The translations under genes were made by a program, and so were the position numbers. Below the pieces are notes generated by a model. It did not search any database. It saw only the letters and a program-made list of their open reading frames with translations, and had not been told where the DNA came from. From NCBI GenBank assembly GCA_017303555.1, contig JAFLCN010000002.1:1-64000 (forward strand): DNA of 64,000 nucleotides, in the 5' to 3' direction. Positions 1 through 8,500 of the stretch are shown here, piece by piece. Every line of letters starts with the position of its first letter. Position 1 is the stretch's first letter. Source of the DNA: Planctomycetota bacterium. Its GTDB lineage: Bacteria; Planctomycetota; Phycisphaerae; Phycisphaerales; UBA1924.

Positions 1-146
1 GCAAAGACAGAAAGGCGCTGACGGGGAAAGACAGGAGCGGCAAGGACGAGATCGGACAAGACGAGAATCCGGTCCGTGGAATGGGCGGCGTTGAAAGACG
101 CCAAGCTCGACACGGAGAATGGGACTCATCGCAAAGTTGAATGGGC

Positions 147-170
147 CCGGGGGCGCAAGCCGGCCCCCGG
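147..170. other. GC-rich hairpin
   Basis: CCGGGGGC (147-154) and GCCCCCGG (163-170) form a perfect 8-bp inverted repeat around an 8-nt loop. No T-run follows on either side, so it is not a canonical Rho-independent terminator. It could still end transcription of a gene lying upstream of the window. Confidence 0.4.
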
Positions 171-238
171 AAGCTCGGATAGAAGAGTGAAACCGTCCCG
201 TCCGTTGCTTTGGCGCTTGACAGAGTCGGCTTCATAGA

Positions 239-317
239 AGGACCACGGAGCAAGTCACGGAGAAAGGCGGGAGAGGGAGGAGTGAAAAGAAGGCACCGAG
301 GCAGGAGGCATCGAGGC
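239..317. repeat. Degenerate ACGGAG / GGCAnCGAGGC repeat tract
   Basis: ACCACGGAG and TCACGGAG occur close together at 242-263, followed by the direct pair GGCACCGAGGC (292-302) and GGCATCGAGGC (307-317). The first part resembles the ACCACAGAGTCGCAGAG repeat that flanks the GxxExxY gene at 18.2-18.7 kb. It may be a decayed solo copy of that repeat family, but the match is loose. Confidence 0.35.
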
Positions 318-354
318 GTCAAGGGAGACGGAGGATCAGGCGTGTTGCCTTTCG

Positions 355-360
355 TATGCT
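355..360 (+). promoter_or_regulatory. Candidate -10 element (TATGCT)
   Basis: TATGCT ends six bases before the ATG at 367, so transcription would begin at or next to the start codon. There is no clear Shine-Dalgarno sequence and no strong -35. The same hexamer precedes several other genes in the window. Confidence 0.4.
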
Positions 361-366
361 GCAGGT

Positions 367-978
367 ATGGCGAATGGGTTTCGAGTGCTGACGGATCTGA
401 ATCCGCTGCTGGCGAGGTCGCCGGTGGTGGTGGAGCTTGGGTGCGGTCCGAAGAAGAAGGCGGGGAGTATCGGTGTGGACGCGATCGAGCTCGCGGGGGT
501 CGATGTTGTTGCGAATCTAAACGAGGGGCTTGCGTTTTTGCCGGACGGCTCCGTGGATCGGATCGAATCGGTGCACACGTTCGAGCATCTGTCGGAGATC
601 GAGACGGTGATTCGGGAAGTGGTGCGGGTGCTCAAGCGGGATGGCGAGTGCCATATCACGGTGCCGCATTTTTCGAACCCGTACTACTACTCCGACTACA
701 CGCACAAGACGCCGTGGGGGCTGTACTCGATGGGGTATTTCTGCAAGGAAGGCTGGCCGTACCGGCGGAAGGTGCCGTCTTTTTACAACGATGTCGGCGT
801 GCGGATGATTTCGCAGAAGGTCCGGTTTACATCGGATTTCGTTGTGATCAAGCAGATCCGGAAGCTTGTTGAGGTCGTCGTGAATTCGTCGCGGCTGATG
901 CAGGAATTGTGGGAGGGCGGCTGGTGTTGGCGGGTGCCGGCGAGTGAACTGCGGATTGTGTTTGGGAAGCAGCGTTGA
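367..978 (+). CDS. Class I SAM-dependent methyltransferase
   Basis: A 203-residue protein with the Rossmann methyltransferase signature. Residues 19-30 (VVVELGCGPKKK) give the glycine-rich SAM-binding loop, GVDA (about residues 36-39) follows as the acidic post-loop, and the HTFEHLSEIE region plus LKRDGECHITVP match the Methyltransf_11/23 core. The substrate is unknown; small proteins of this type often modify lipids, sugars or quinones. The start at 367 is the only ATG that keeps the SAM loop near the N-terminus. No operon partner is visible, since the next gene is convergent. The family call is firm, the substrate open. Confidence 0.8.
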   Translation: MANGFRVLTDLNPLLARSPVVVELGCGPKKKAGSIGVDAIELAGVDVVANLNEGLAFLPDGSVDRIESVHTFEHLSEIETVIREVVRVLKRDGECHITVPHFSNPYYYSDYTHKTPWGLYSMGYFCKEGWPYRRKVPSFYNDVGVRMISQKVRFTSDFVVIKQIRKLVEVVVNSSRLMQELWEGGWCWRVPASELRIVFGKQR

Positions 979-1134
979 AATGGAACCGGGATGAGTTCGG
1001 TTGCACGCCGTTGGCGTGCGGAGATTTTCGATTGGAACCGAGGGTGTCGCTCGGAGGACCTCGCTCCACCCTCGGCTCGATTCTGGCAGCCTTTCAGGCT
1101 GGAGATCGCGAGATCAAATAAGGCGAGATTCCGA

Positions 1135-1557
1135 TCACTTGGCGGCGGGCCGGTTCTTCAAGCGGATGACGAGGCGGAGGCCGGACCAAGTGTCGTCGAT
1201 TGCGCAGACCTTGTTGTCCACGAGATCGGTGGCGAGCGCGAGATCGCGGATGATGTTCTCGGTGACGTCGGTCTTGATGCCGCTGGTTTTCTTTGGCCAG
1301 CAGATCCAGAGGCCCGCGGCGGGGTTCATGCGCTTGCGGGCCGCGGCGAGGCGGGTGGCGAGTTCTTTCTGAGATTGAACGAAGACGGCGAGGACATCGA
1401 GCGGGGACTTGCCACGGGAGATGGCGGTGAATGTGACGTCGTCGGGCAACGGAATGAGCGACGACGTGAAACCATCGGGCTCGGCCCAGAGACCGACAGC
1501 GTGGCCGGGCTTGATACCGAGCTTTTGGGCGAGGGGAGTGGAGGAGTAGCCGGCCAT
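1135..1557 (-). CDS. DUF3052 family protein
   Basis: A 140-residue soluble protein starting MAGYSSTPLAQKLGIKPG, the usual opening of the DUF3052 family. It continues with GHAVGLWAEPDGF, a central FVQSQKELATRL and a late LWICWPKKTSG. A longer frame runs to 1629, but the family begins at this internal ATG, so 1557 is chosen. The family has no established biochemical role. It lies downstream of the MmgE/PrpD gene on the same strand after about 170 bp, so co-transcription is possible but not shown. Confidence 0.8.
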   Translation of the reverse strand: MAGYSSTPLAQKLGIKPGHAVGLWAEPDGFTSSLIPLPDDVTFTAISRGKSPLDVLAVFVQSQKELATRLAAARKRMNPAAGLWICWPKKTSGIKTDVTENIIRDLALATDLVDNKVCAIDDTWSGLRLVIRLKNRPAAK

Positions 1558-1731
1558 GGAACGCGAGGCGGACGTTGTGTGCAAACGCGCCTCGCAGGGC
1601 AGAAGAGTATCGCCGCGCCGCGGCTTCAAAATGCCGTTGACGCTTACCTCGGGCTCGCGCCCGAGGCTACAGGCTTGTCGCTGCTTCGCAGCTGCATCGC
1701 GATCCAGAAGCCGGAAGCGGTTGGAGGCCGG

Positions 1732-3435
1732 TCACTCGAACTTGCCGTGCGATTTGATCTCGAAGTCCATGACATCGGCGAGTTGCTTGGCGTTTTTGGA
1801 CTGGAGGCCACCGAGGCGCTTGACGAGCGCTTTGGGGTCGTCGCTGGCGATCTCGGCGAGCTTTTTGAACTTGTGGTCGAGGACTTCCTGGAGGTCGATC
1901 TTGTCCGGGCCCATCGCGTTGCGCGCGTGGCCACCCGGATACATGACGAGGCCGCTGTCGAAAGTCTGGTTCTGGTCGTCGGTGATGACCATCGAGGTCG
2001 GGATGCCATCGGGGTACTTGCTGTCGTAGTCGCTGCCGCCCCATTCGAAGGAAACCTTCTCCATGAGCGAGCGGGTGAGCGGGTCGTGCAGACTCTTGGC
2101 GTCGAAGTCGTGGGGCAGGAGCATGACGTCGCGCCAGGTGACCGCTGAGTTCTTGCTCGCGGCACGGTTCTCGAGCGCCTTGCGGAGCATGGTGCAGACG
2201 AGGTAGAGCATCGAGTGGTCGGCGGATTGGCGGGTTTTGGGATCGCGCTTGGCCGGGTCGCCGATGATGCCGAACGCGGGCTCGTATGCGCGGACGAGGA
2301 TCTTCGAGATCGCATCGCCGGTTTGATCGGCGAGAAGGTGCGGATTGCGGTTGATGAGGTTGATGAGACCTTGCAGAGCGCCAGCGCTCTGGTGTTCGTA
2401 GAGGCCGAGCTTGAAGTGCATGCCCATCACGGCGAAGTCGGAGCCGGCGCGGCCGAGCACGAGGTCGAACGGGCTGGCGTAGGTCTTGCCACCCCAGCCT
2501 TCCTTGGAATCAGGAATGCCGGTGCCGCCGCTGGCGGTTTTCTTGAAGAGCTGGCCGGGGCCTTCGAAGAGGCGGAAGATGGCTTCGGGGTTCCGGAAGA
2601 TGTCGCGCGGGCCGAGGAAGCCGGCCATGCTGCGCTTCACGCTGAGAATCGCGGCTTCGGTGCTGATCGCGGCGGAGGCGCCCTTTGAATCGCTGAGCTG
2701 CTTGCCGGCGCGGATCGCACGGAAGGGGATGTAGTGCGCAACCACCATGCCGATGGCGGATTCGATCTGTTCTGCCGTCGCGCCCATCATCGCGCCGAAC
2801 GCGGCAGCGCTGCCGATTGCGCCGTGGACAACGTGATCGATCTTGTACGACTTGAGGCTGAAGACTTCGGCGAGGCGGCCCCGGATCTCATCGATAAGGA
2901 CCATGCCCTTGAGAGCGAAGGTGCCGTCTTTGCCTCGGAGCTGTGCCGCGGCGAGGGCGACGGCATAGAAGTCGTTGTGACCGAACTCGCCCGCGATGTG
3001 ATTGAATTCGGGGTTGAAGCCGAAGTTGGTGCCGTTTGAATCCCACTCGCGGACGGCGGCCCCGTTGGCGACGATGGCTTTTTCGACCTGCACATCCACG
3101 TGGCTGCCAAAGGTCGGAACCCCAGCGCGCTTCGCGCCCTTGGCCCACGGGACGCCTGCGAGCGTGCCGCTGCCGGAGGGGGGCGTGGCGTACTGAAGTG
3201 CTTCGGCGCGGAGGATGGTCGGGGCGTTGGTGCCGAGCGCGAGGGCGGAGACGCCGCAGAGGTTGGCATCGGTGTGGAAGAGTTCGGTGCGATCCAGAAC
3301 CGACTTGTCGGGCTCGCCCCGCTTGCCGGGCGCATCGGACATGAAGTCGATGGCGTACTGGGCGATGCCGAGCGCCTGATTGGTGTCGGCGGGGAGGTGG
3401 ATGTGGGTGGCCTTGTTGATGTTGAGAGTTGGCAT
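1732..3435 (-). CDS. MmgE/PrpD family protein (2-methylcitrate dehydratase-like)
   Basis: A 567-residue cytosolic protein of the MmgE/PrpD superfamily, whose members include 2-methylcitrate dehydratase, cis-aconitate decarboxylase and iminodisuccinate epimerase. Family features are the QALGIAQYAIDF opening, GSHVDVQVEKAIVANGAAVREWDSN, and the central AAFGAMMGATAEQIESAIGMVV and YIPFRAIRAGKQLSDSKGASAAI segments. It is longer than typical (about 450-500 residues). The start MPTLNINKATHIHLP at 3435 suits the family; the open frame upstream is proline-rich and unlikely to be coding. No 2-methylcitrate synthase or lyase is nearby, so a role in propionate metabolism is not supported by context and the substrate stays open. 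Confidence 0.85.
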   Translation of the reverse strand: MPTLNINKATHIHLPADTNQALGIAQYAIDFMSDAPGKRGEPDKSVLDRTELFHTDANLCGVSALALGTNAPTILRAEALQYATPPSGSGTLAGVPWAKGAKRAGVPTFGSHVDVQVEKAIVANGAAVREWDSNGTNFGFNPEFNHIAGEFGHNDFYAVALAAAQLRGKDGTFALKGMVLIDEIRGRLAEVFSLKSYKIDHVVHGAIGSAAAFGAMMGATAEQIESAIGMVVAHYIPFRAIRAGKQLSDSKGASAAISTEAAILSVKRSMAGFLGPRDIFRNPEAIFRLFEGPGQLFKKTASGGTGIPDSKEGWGGKTYASPFDLVLGRAGSDFAVMGMHFKLGLYEHQSAGALQGLINLINRNPHLLADQTGDAISKILVRAYEPAFGIIGDPAKRDPKTRQSADHSMLYLVCTMLRKALENRAASKNSAVTWRDVMLLPHDFDAKSLHDPLTRSLMEKVSFEWGGSDYDSKYPDGIPTSMVITDDQNQTFDSGLVMYPGGHARNAMGPDKIDLQEVLDHKFKKLAEIASDDPKALVKRLGGLQSKNAKQLADVMDFEIKSHGKFE

Positions 3436-3483
3436 TGGGGTATGTCTTGAAAGGGTCTGAAAGGTCCTGGGTTTCGGGGAGCA

Positions 3484-3489
3484 AGCGTA
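3484..3489 (-). promoter_or_regulatory. Candidate -10 element for the MmgE/PrpD gene
   Basis: On the minus strand this reads TACGCT, about 48 bases upstream of the start at 3435. It belongs to the TAYGCT set seen before other genes here. No matching -35 was identified with confidence. Confidence 0.3.
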
Positions 3490-3555
3490 CGCCGGAGGGG
3501 GCGGAAAGCGGCTAGCCGGGGCGGGGCCGCGGGGCTGGTTTTGCACGAAAAGCCA

Positions 3556-3586
3556 GCGTGGGCCGATAGTTGAGATTGGCCCACGC
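3556..3586. promoter_or_regulatory. Inverted repeat in divergent promoter region
   Basis: GCGTGGGCC (3556-3564) and GGCCCACGC (3578-3586) are perfect 9-bp inverted repeats separated by 13 AT-richer bases. The element lies between the divergent MmgE/PrpD and NCS1 permease genes. No T-run follows, so an operator is more likely than a terminator. The cognate regulator is not known. Confidence 0.4.
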
Positions 3587-3621
3587 GGCGATTGCTGCCG
3601 CGGATCGGGTGGAGAATCGCG

Positions 3622-5151
3622 ATGGTATCGAACGCGTCGAGTTCCCTATCGAATGCTGATCTCGCGCCAACGACACCCGCCCAGCGGACGTGGAGCACCT
3701 GGCACATTGCGGCGCTCTGGATCGGTATGGCGGTGTGCATCACGACGTACACGATTGCCGCGGGGATGATCGAGCAGGGGATGAACTGGTGGCAGGCGAC
3801 GCTGACGGTGGCGTTGGGCAACGTGATCGTGCTGATCCCGATGATTCTGAACGGGCATCCGGGTGCGAAATATGGGATTCCGTTTCCGGTGTTGATGCGG
3901 GCGAGTTTCGGCACGCGGGGGGCGAACATTCCCGCGCTGGCGCGGGCGGTTGTGGCGTGCGGATGGTTCGGGATTCAGACCTGGGTGGGCGGCGAGGCGA
4001 TTTATCAGATTCTGGGTGCGCTGCATTGGGTGGATCTTGGTGCGGAACAGACGCGTGTGATCGGGTGGCTGCATCTGACGCCGATCCAGTTCGCGTGCTT
4101 CATGGCGTTCTGGTTGATCAACCTGCACTTTGTCTGGCATGGGATGGATTCGATCAAGTGGATGGAATCGTGGGCCGCGCCGTTTCTGATCGCGGCGGGT
4201 CTTGCGTTGATGGTGTGGGCGCTGTGGCGTGTTTCGCAGGTGGCATCGGTGTCGGAGATTTTCTCGAGGGAGTCGAAGTTCACGACGAGCACGGCGTTTT
4301 GGGCGGTCTTCGTGCCGAACCTCACGGCGATGGTGGGCTACTGGGCGACGCTGTCGCTGAATATTCCGGATTTCACGCGGTATGCAAAGGATCAGAAATC
4401 GCAGGCATGGGGACAGGTGCTGGGGTTGCCGACGACGATGACGCTGTTCTGTTTTATCGGGATCGTGGTGACGAGCGCCACGATAATCCTGTTCAAGCAG
4501 GCGATTTGGAACCCGGTGGAACTGGTCAGCAAGCTGGGTTCGATTCCGGTCATCATCATCTCGCTCATTGCCCTCACGGTGGCGACGCTCTCGACCAACA
4601 TCGCGGCGAACGTCGTCAGCCCGGCGAACGACTTCGCGAACCTGAATCCGAGGCGGATTTCGTTCCGCACCGGGGGGATGATCACGGCGCTGATCGGCGT
4701 GCTGATGATGCCGTGGTATCTGTACAACAACCTGTCGGCGTACATCTTCACGTGGCTGATCGGATACTCCGCGCTGCTCGGGCCGATCGCGGGGATCATG
4801 CTCTGTGATTACTACCTGATTCGCCGGAAGCAGTTGAATGTCGATGCGCTGTATGACGAGGGGGGCGAGTACTCGTATACGAGGGGGTTCAACTGGGCGG
4901 CGGTGGTCACCATGGTGCTGGCGGTGCTGCCGAATGTGCCGGGGTTCTTGAATGCCGCGACGAATCGGACGCATGCGCAGGCGGCGGGCAAGGAAGGCGT
5001 GACGCCGCTGTTTCCGCAGTTCTTCGACCAGATCTACGGCTACGCGTGGTTCATCGGGCTGGGGCTGGCGATGGCGATCTATTACGTGCTGATGCGGGGC
5101 AAGGCGAAGCCAAACTCGCATATCGCGCTGGGTACGGCGACTTTGCGGTAA
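3622..5151 (+). CDS. NCS1-family nucleobase:cation symporter
   Basis: A 509-residue integral membrane protein with about 12 hydrophobic segments. It has the NCS1 family hallmarks: NWWQATLTVALGNVIVLIPMILNGHPGAKYGIPFPVL near the N-terminus, GWFGIQTWVGGEAIY, and NIPDFTRYAKDQKSQAWGQ in the middle. NCS1 transporters import uracil, cytosine, allantoin or hydantoins by cation symport. The start at 3622 is preceded by GGTGGAGAA at a good distance. The gene just downstream encodes an AGXT2-like aminotransferase, and dihydropyrimidinase and dihydropyrimidine dehydrogenase genes lie 6-9 kb on, so uracil or another pyrimidine is the likeliest cargo. Confidence 0.88.
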   Translation: MVSNASSSLSNADLAPTTPAQRTWSTWHIAALWIGMAVCITTYTIAAGMIEQGMNWWQATLTVALGNVIVLIPMILNGHPGAKYGIPFPVLMRASFGTRGANIPALARAVVACGWFGIQTWVGGEAIYQILGALHWVDLGAEQTRVIGWLHLTPIQFACFMAFWLINLHFVWHGMDSIKWMESWAAPFLIAAGLALMVWALWRVSQVASVSEIFSRESKFTTSTAFWAVFVPNLTAMVGYWATLSLNIPDFTRYAKDQKSQAWGQVLGLPTTMTLFCFIGIVVTSATIILFKQAIWNPVELVSKLGSIPVIIISLIALTVATLSTNIAANVVSPANDFANLNPRRISFRTGGMITALIGVLMMPWYLYNNLSAYIFTWLIGYSALLGPIAGIMLCDYYLIRRKQLNVDALYDEGGEYSYTRGFNWAAVVTMVLAVLPNVPGFLNAATNRTHAQAAGKEGVTPLFPQFFDQIYGYAWFIGLGLAMAIYYVLMRGKAKPNSHIALGTATLR

Positions 5152-5209
5152 GCGGGGTGCCGTTCTACCCTTCATCAGAACAAATACGCACAAAATGAGG
5201 GAGAATCCG

Positions 5210-6598
5210 ATGACGACCGCGACCGCTTCACAGACCAAGGCCCCTGCATTGCCTGCCTGCGATTTCAAGCCCGCGCCGTACACCGGCCCGAGCAAAGAAG
5301 AAGTGCTCGCGATGCGGAAAGAGTTCTGCACGCCCGCGCTCGTCACCTATTACAAAAACCCGGTGATGATGGTGCAGGGGCACATGCAGTACCTGTTCGA
5401 TGAAACGGGTCGGCGTTACCTGGATGTCTTCGGCGGCATCGTGACCGTGAGCATCGGACACTGCCATCCAAAGGTACTTGCCGCGGTCAACGCGCAGAAC
5501 GCGCTGCTCCAGCACACGACGACGATCTATCTGCATCCGACGATCGCGCAGTACGCCAAGAAGCTGGCCTCGACCTTCCCGAAGGAATCGAACCTCAGCG
5601 TCGTTTACTTCGTGAACTCGGGCAGCGATGCGAATGACCTTGCCATGCTCATGGCACGGGCGCACACCGGAAACTACGACTTCGTCGCGCTCCGCAACGG
5701 CTACCACGGCGGTTCGGCGGCACCGATGGGCTTGACGGCGCACAGCACGTGGAAGTTCAATACGCCCCAGGGCTTTGGTGTGCATCACGCGGTGCTGCCC
5801 GATCGCTTCCGGGGCCAGTACGGCTACGACGATGCCAAGGCGGGCGAGAAGTACGCGGGCGATGTGCAGGAAGTCATTCGTTACGCGACGAGCGGCAAGG
5901 TTGCGGGCTTTATCGCCGAACCGATGCAGGGCGTGGGCGGCGTGGTCGAGATGCCCCCGGGCTATCTGGCCGCGGCGTACAAGGCCGTGCGCGATGCGGG
6001 CGGACTTTGTGTGGCCGATGAAGTGCAGACGGGCTTTGGCCGCACGGGAGAGAACTTCTGGGGCTTCCAGACCGTCGGCGGTCCGGGCGTTTACCCGGAC
6101 ATCGTCACGATGGCCAAGGGGATCGGCAACGGCTGCCCGCTCGCGGCGGTGGTGACGACTCCGGCGATCGCCAAGAGCCTGACGAGCCGCATCCACTTCA
6201 ACACGTTCGGCGGCAATCCGGTCTCGATGGCCCAGGGCTTTGCGACGCTGAATGTGATGCTGGATGAAAACTATCAACAGCAGGCGAAGGACAAGGGCGC
6301 GAAGCTCTTTGCAGGTCTGCGCGATCTCCAGAAGAAGCACCCGATGATCGGGGACATTCGTGGCAAGGGGCTGATGTGCGGGGTCGAGTTGGTCACCGAT
6401 CGGGCGACCAAAACCCCGGCCTCGGCGCAGTGTGCCGCGGTGTTCGAGCGGTGCAAGGACCTCGGGCTCATCATCGGCAAGGGCGGGTTCTTCGGGAACG
6501 TGCTGCGGATCAAGCCTCCGATGTGCCTGAACGATGCGGATATTCAGTTCATGCTCGATGTTCTGGACATCGCGATCGGCGAAGCCGAACGGGCGTGA
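5210..6598 (+). CDS. AGXT2-like class III aminotransferase (beta-alanine/alanine-glyoxylate type)
   Basis: A 462-residue PLP enzyme. It shows [29 protein letters not shown], the cofactor-binding [17 protein letters not shown], and the Schiff-base lysine K303 in [15 protein letters not shown]. It most resembles the AGXT2/PYD4 group, which transaminates beta-alanine or 3-aminoisobutyrate with pyruvate or glyoxylate. That is the last step of reductive pyrimidine breakdown. The ATG at 5210 is chosen because GAGGGAGA lies just upstream; the alternative ATG at 5195 is part of that site. It lies 58 bp after the NCS1 permease and is probably co-transcribed with it. Confidence 0.85.
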   Translation: MTTATASQTKAPALPACDFKPAPYTGPSKEEVLAMRKEFCTPALVTYYKNPVMMVQGHMQYLFDETGRRYLDVFGGIVTVSIGHCHPKVLAAVNAQNALLQHTTTIYLHPTIAQYAKKLASTFPKESNLSVVYFVNSGSDANDLAMLMARAHTGNYDFVALRNGYHGGSAAPMGLTAHSTWKFNTPQGFGVHHAVLPDRFRGQYGYDDAKAGEKYAGDVQEVIRYATSGKVAGFIAEPMQGVGGVVEMPPGYLAAAYKAVRDAGGLCVADEVQTGFGRTGENFWGFQTVGGPGVYPDIVTMAKGIGNGCPLAAVVTTPAIAKSLTSRIHFNTFGGNPVSMAQGFATLNVMLDENYQQQAKDKGAKLFAGLRDLQKKHPMIGDIRGKGLMCGVELVTDRATKTPASAQCAAVFERCKDLGLIIGKGGFFGNVLRIKPPMCLNDADIQFMLDVLDIAIGEAERA

Positions 6599-6659
6599 AG
6601 AACCAGAAATGTCCGAGATTGCGGGCTGACGCGGCGCATCGGCGGGACTTTACTTGCCG

Positions 6660-8486
6660 ATGCAGGAAGTTTTCGCGATCACGATGCTCGGTGCCGGCGG
6701 ACACGACAGTCTGCCCTTGATTCGGACCATCGCTATGGCGTTCGCCGTGGCGTGGGTGCTCGGTCTTCTCACGCAGAAGCTCGGACTTTCTCCGATCGTC
6801 GGCTATCTGCTCGCGGGCGTGATCATCAGCCCGCACACGCCGGGGTTCTCCGGTGATGTCGCGCTCGCGACGGAACTGGCGGAAGTTGGCGTCATTCTTT
6901 TGATGTTCGGGGTCGGTCTGCACTTCCACGTGAAGGACCTAAACGCGGTGAAGTGGATTGCGATTCCGGGCGCGGTCGGGCAGAGCCTGGTCGCGACGCT
7001 CCTGGGGATGGTGGTTTTCTGGATGTTCGGGTGGGATTTGCGTGCCGGAACTGTGCTGGGAATGGCAATGGCCGTTGCGAGCACGGTTGTGCTGATTCGC
7101 GTGCTGACAGACAACGGGGTCTTGACGACACCGGCGGGACATGCCGCGGTCGGATGGCTGATCGTTGAAGATATTTTCACGGTCATCTTCCTCGTCATTC
7201 TTCCGGTCATGGGGGGTGGAACGGGCAGCGGCGGGCTTGCGGGGGCGGCAACAGCGAATGTCGGCTTCTGGCCCACACTGGGCTGGGCGATGCTCAAGCT
7301 GGGCGTGTTCGTTGCGATCGTGTTTGTTGTTGGGGCGAGGGTGGTGCCGTGGGTGCTTCTGCGGGTCGCGAAACTGCGCTCGCGCGAGTTGTTCACGCTG
7401 ACGGTGCTTGTGCTTTCAGTCGCTGTCGCGGCGGGCGCGTACTACCTGTTTGGCGCATCGATGGCGCTCGGGGCGTTTCTGGCCGGCATGATGGTGGCGC
7501 AGTCGCCCGTCAGCCACCAGGCGGCGGCGGACGCGCTGCCTCTGCGGGATGCCTTTGCGGTGATCTTCTTTGTGTCGGTGGGAATGCTCTTTGATTGGCA
7601 CATTCTGATCGATCACCCCGGAATGGTTCTGGCGGGGCTTGGGATCGTGCTGATCGCCAAGCCGGTCGCGGCACTGGTCATCGTGCTTGTGCTCGGGCAC
7701 TCGATGCGGACGGCGCTCACGGTCGCGGTGGGGCTGGCGCAGATTGGCGAGTTCTCGTTCATTCTGGCGAAGGTGGCGCACGATCACAAGCTGATGCCCG
7801 ATGAAGGCAACGGCGTGATTGTGGCTTCGGCGATTCTTTCGATCACGCTGAATCCGCTTCTCTTCCGGCTGGTCGGGCCGGCGGAAACGTGGCTGCGTTC
7901 CAAGCCGAAGCTCTGGAGTGCGCTCAACGCCCGTGCGGAGCGGCGCGTGCGCGAAGACAATACAGAGACGGTGCAGCGAATCCATGCCGCGGAAGCGAAG
8001 GAGAATGAACGAACGGCGGTGGTCGTGGGCTATGGACACGTCGGACGGACAGTCGATCGGCTGCTGCGCCAGGCTGGCGTGCGAACGGTCATTCTCGATA
8101 TGAATATGGACACCGTGAGCGAGGTGAATCAGCGGGGCGGGCTTGCGATTTTCGGTGATGCTCAGAGCGCGGAAGTGCTCAAGCAGGCGGGCGTACCAGA
8201 TGCCAAGTACTTGCTGGTGACGATGGCCGCGAACTCCAATCCGGCGCCGGTGGTGATGCAGGCGCGGGAATTGAACCCGGATATGCACATTCTGGTGCGG
8301 AGCAGGTACTTGAAGGAGAAGAACGAGTTGACCATCGCGGGCGTGACGGGCGCGGTGTACGAAGAAGCCGAAGCCGCGATCTCGCTGGGAGAGCTTGTTC
8401 TGAAGGATCTGGGGGCCGACCAAGCGACGATCGATCAGGAGATTGCGTCGCTGCGGGCGAGTGTTGCATCCGGAGTCATGGCGTAA
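6660..8486 (+). CDS. CPA2-family cation:proton antiporter with TrkA-N domain
   Basis: A 608-residue membrane protein. The first roughly 400 residues are a Na/H-exchanger domain with many transmembrane segments (LGLSPIVGYLLAGVIISPHTPGF, VILLMFGVGLHF, VGLAQIGEFSFILAK). A cytoplasmic Rossmann RCK/TrkA-N domain follows from about residue 450 (TAVVVGYGHVGRTVDRLLRQ), ending in EASISLGE-like helices (EAEAAISLGELVLKDLG). The layout matches KefB/KefC/YbaL-type potassium or sodium efflux antiporters gated by a bound nucleotide. A TTG at 6654 is an alternative start; no strong ribosome-binding site is visible for either. Any link to pyrimidine breakdown is unproven. Confidence 0.88.
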   Translation: MQEVFAITMLGAGGHDSLPLIRTIAMAFAVAWVLGLLTQKLGLSPIVGYLLAGVIISPHTPGFSGDVALATELAEVGVILLMFGVGLHFHVKDLNAVKWIAIPGAVGQSLVATLLGMVVFWMFGWDLRAGTVLGMAMAVASTVVLIRVLTDNGVLTTPAGHAAVGWLIVEDIFTVIFLVILPVMGGGTGSGGLAGAATANVGFWPTLGWAMLKLGVFVAIVFVVGARVVPWVLLRVAKLRSRELFTLTVLVLSVAVAAGAYYLFGASMALGAFLAGMMVAQSPVSHQAAADALPLRDAFAVIFFVSVGMLFDWHILIDHPGMVLAGLGIVLIAKPVAALVIVLVLGHSMRTALTVAVGLAQIGEFSFILAKVAHDHKLMPDEGNGVIVASAILSITLNPLLFRLVGPAETWLRSKPKLWSALNARAERRVREDNTETVQRIHAAEAKENERTAVVVGYGHVGRTVDRLLRQAGVRTVILDMNMDTVSEVNQRGGLAIFGDAQSAEVLKQAGVPDAKYLLVTMAANSNPAPVVMQARELNPDMHILVRSRYLKEKNELTIAGVTGAVYEEAEAAISLGELVLKDLGADQATIDQEIASLRASVASGVMA

Positions 8487-8500
8487 AGAGGAGGAACCGC

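Larger units (their letters stand above)
1..366. other. Intergenic region before the first gene, no coding support
   Basis: No open frame here has convincing protein character; the open frame from 210 is a shadow of the methyltransferase that follows. The stretch holds a GC-rich hairpin (147-170), a purine-rich imperfect repeat tract (239-317) and a probable -10 element just before the first gene. The end of a gene upstream of the window is not visible. Confidence 0.5.

Noticed and set aside
1732..3435. Methylcitrate-cycle assignment (PrpD) for the MmgE/PrpD protein
   Set aside because: No methylcitrate synthase, lyase or related regulator is nearby, and the superfamily has several activities.
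3646..5346. A 566-codon minus-strand frame opposite the NCS1 permease
   Set aside because: The translation is an Arg/His/Pro-rich low-complexity shadow; the opposite strand encodes a clear transporter.
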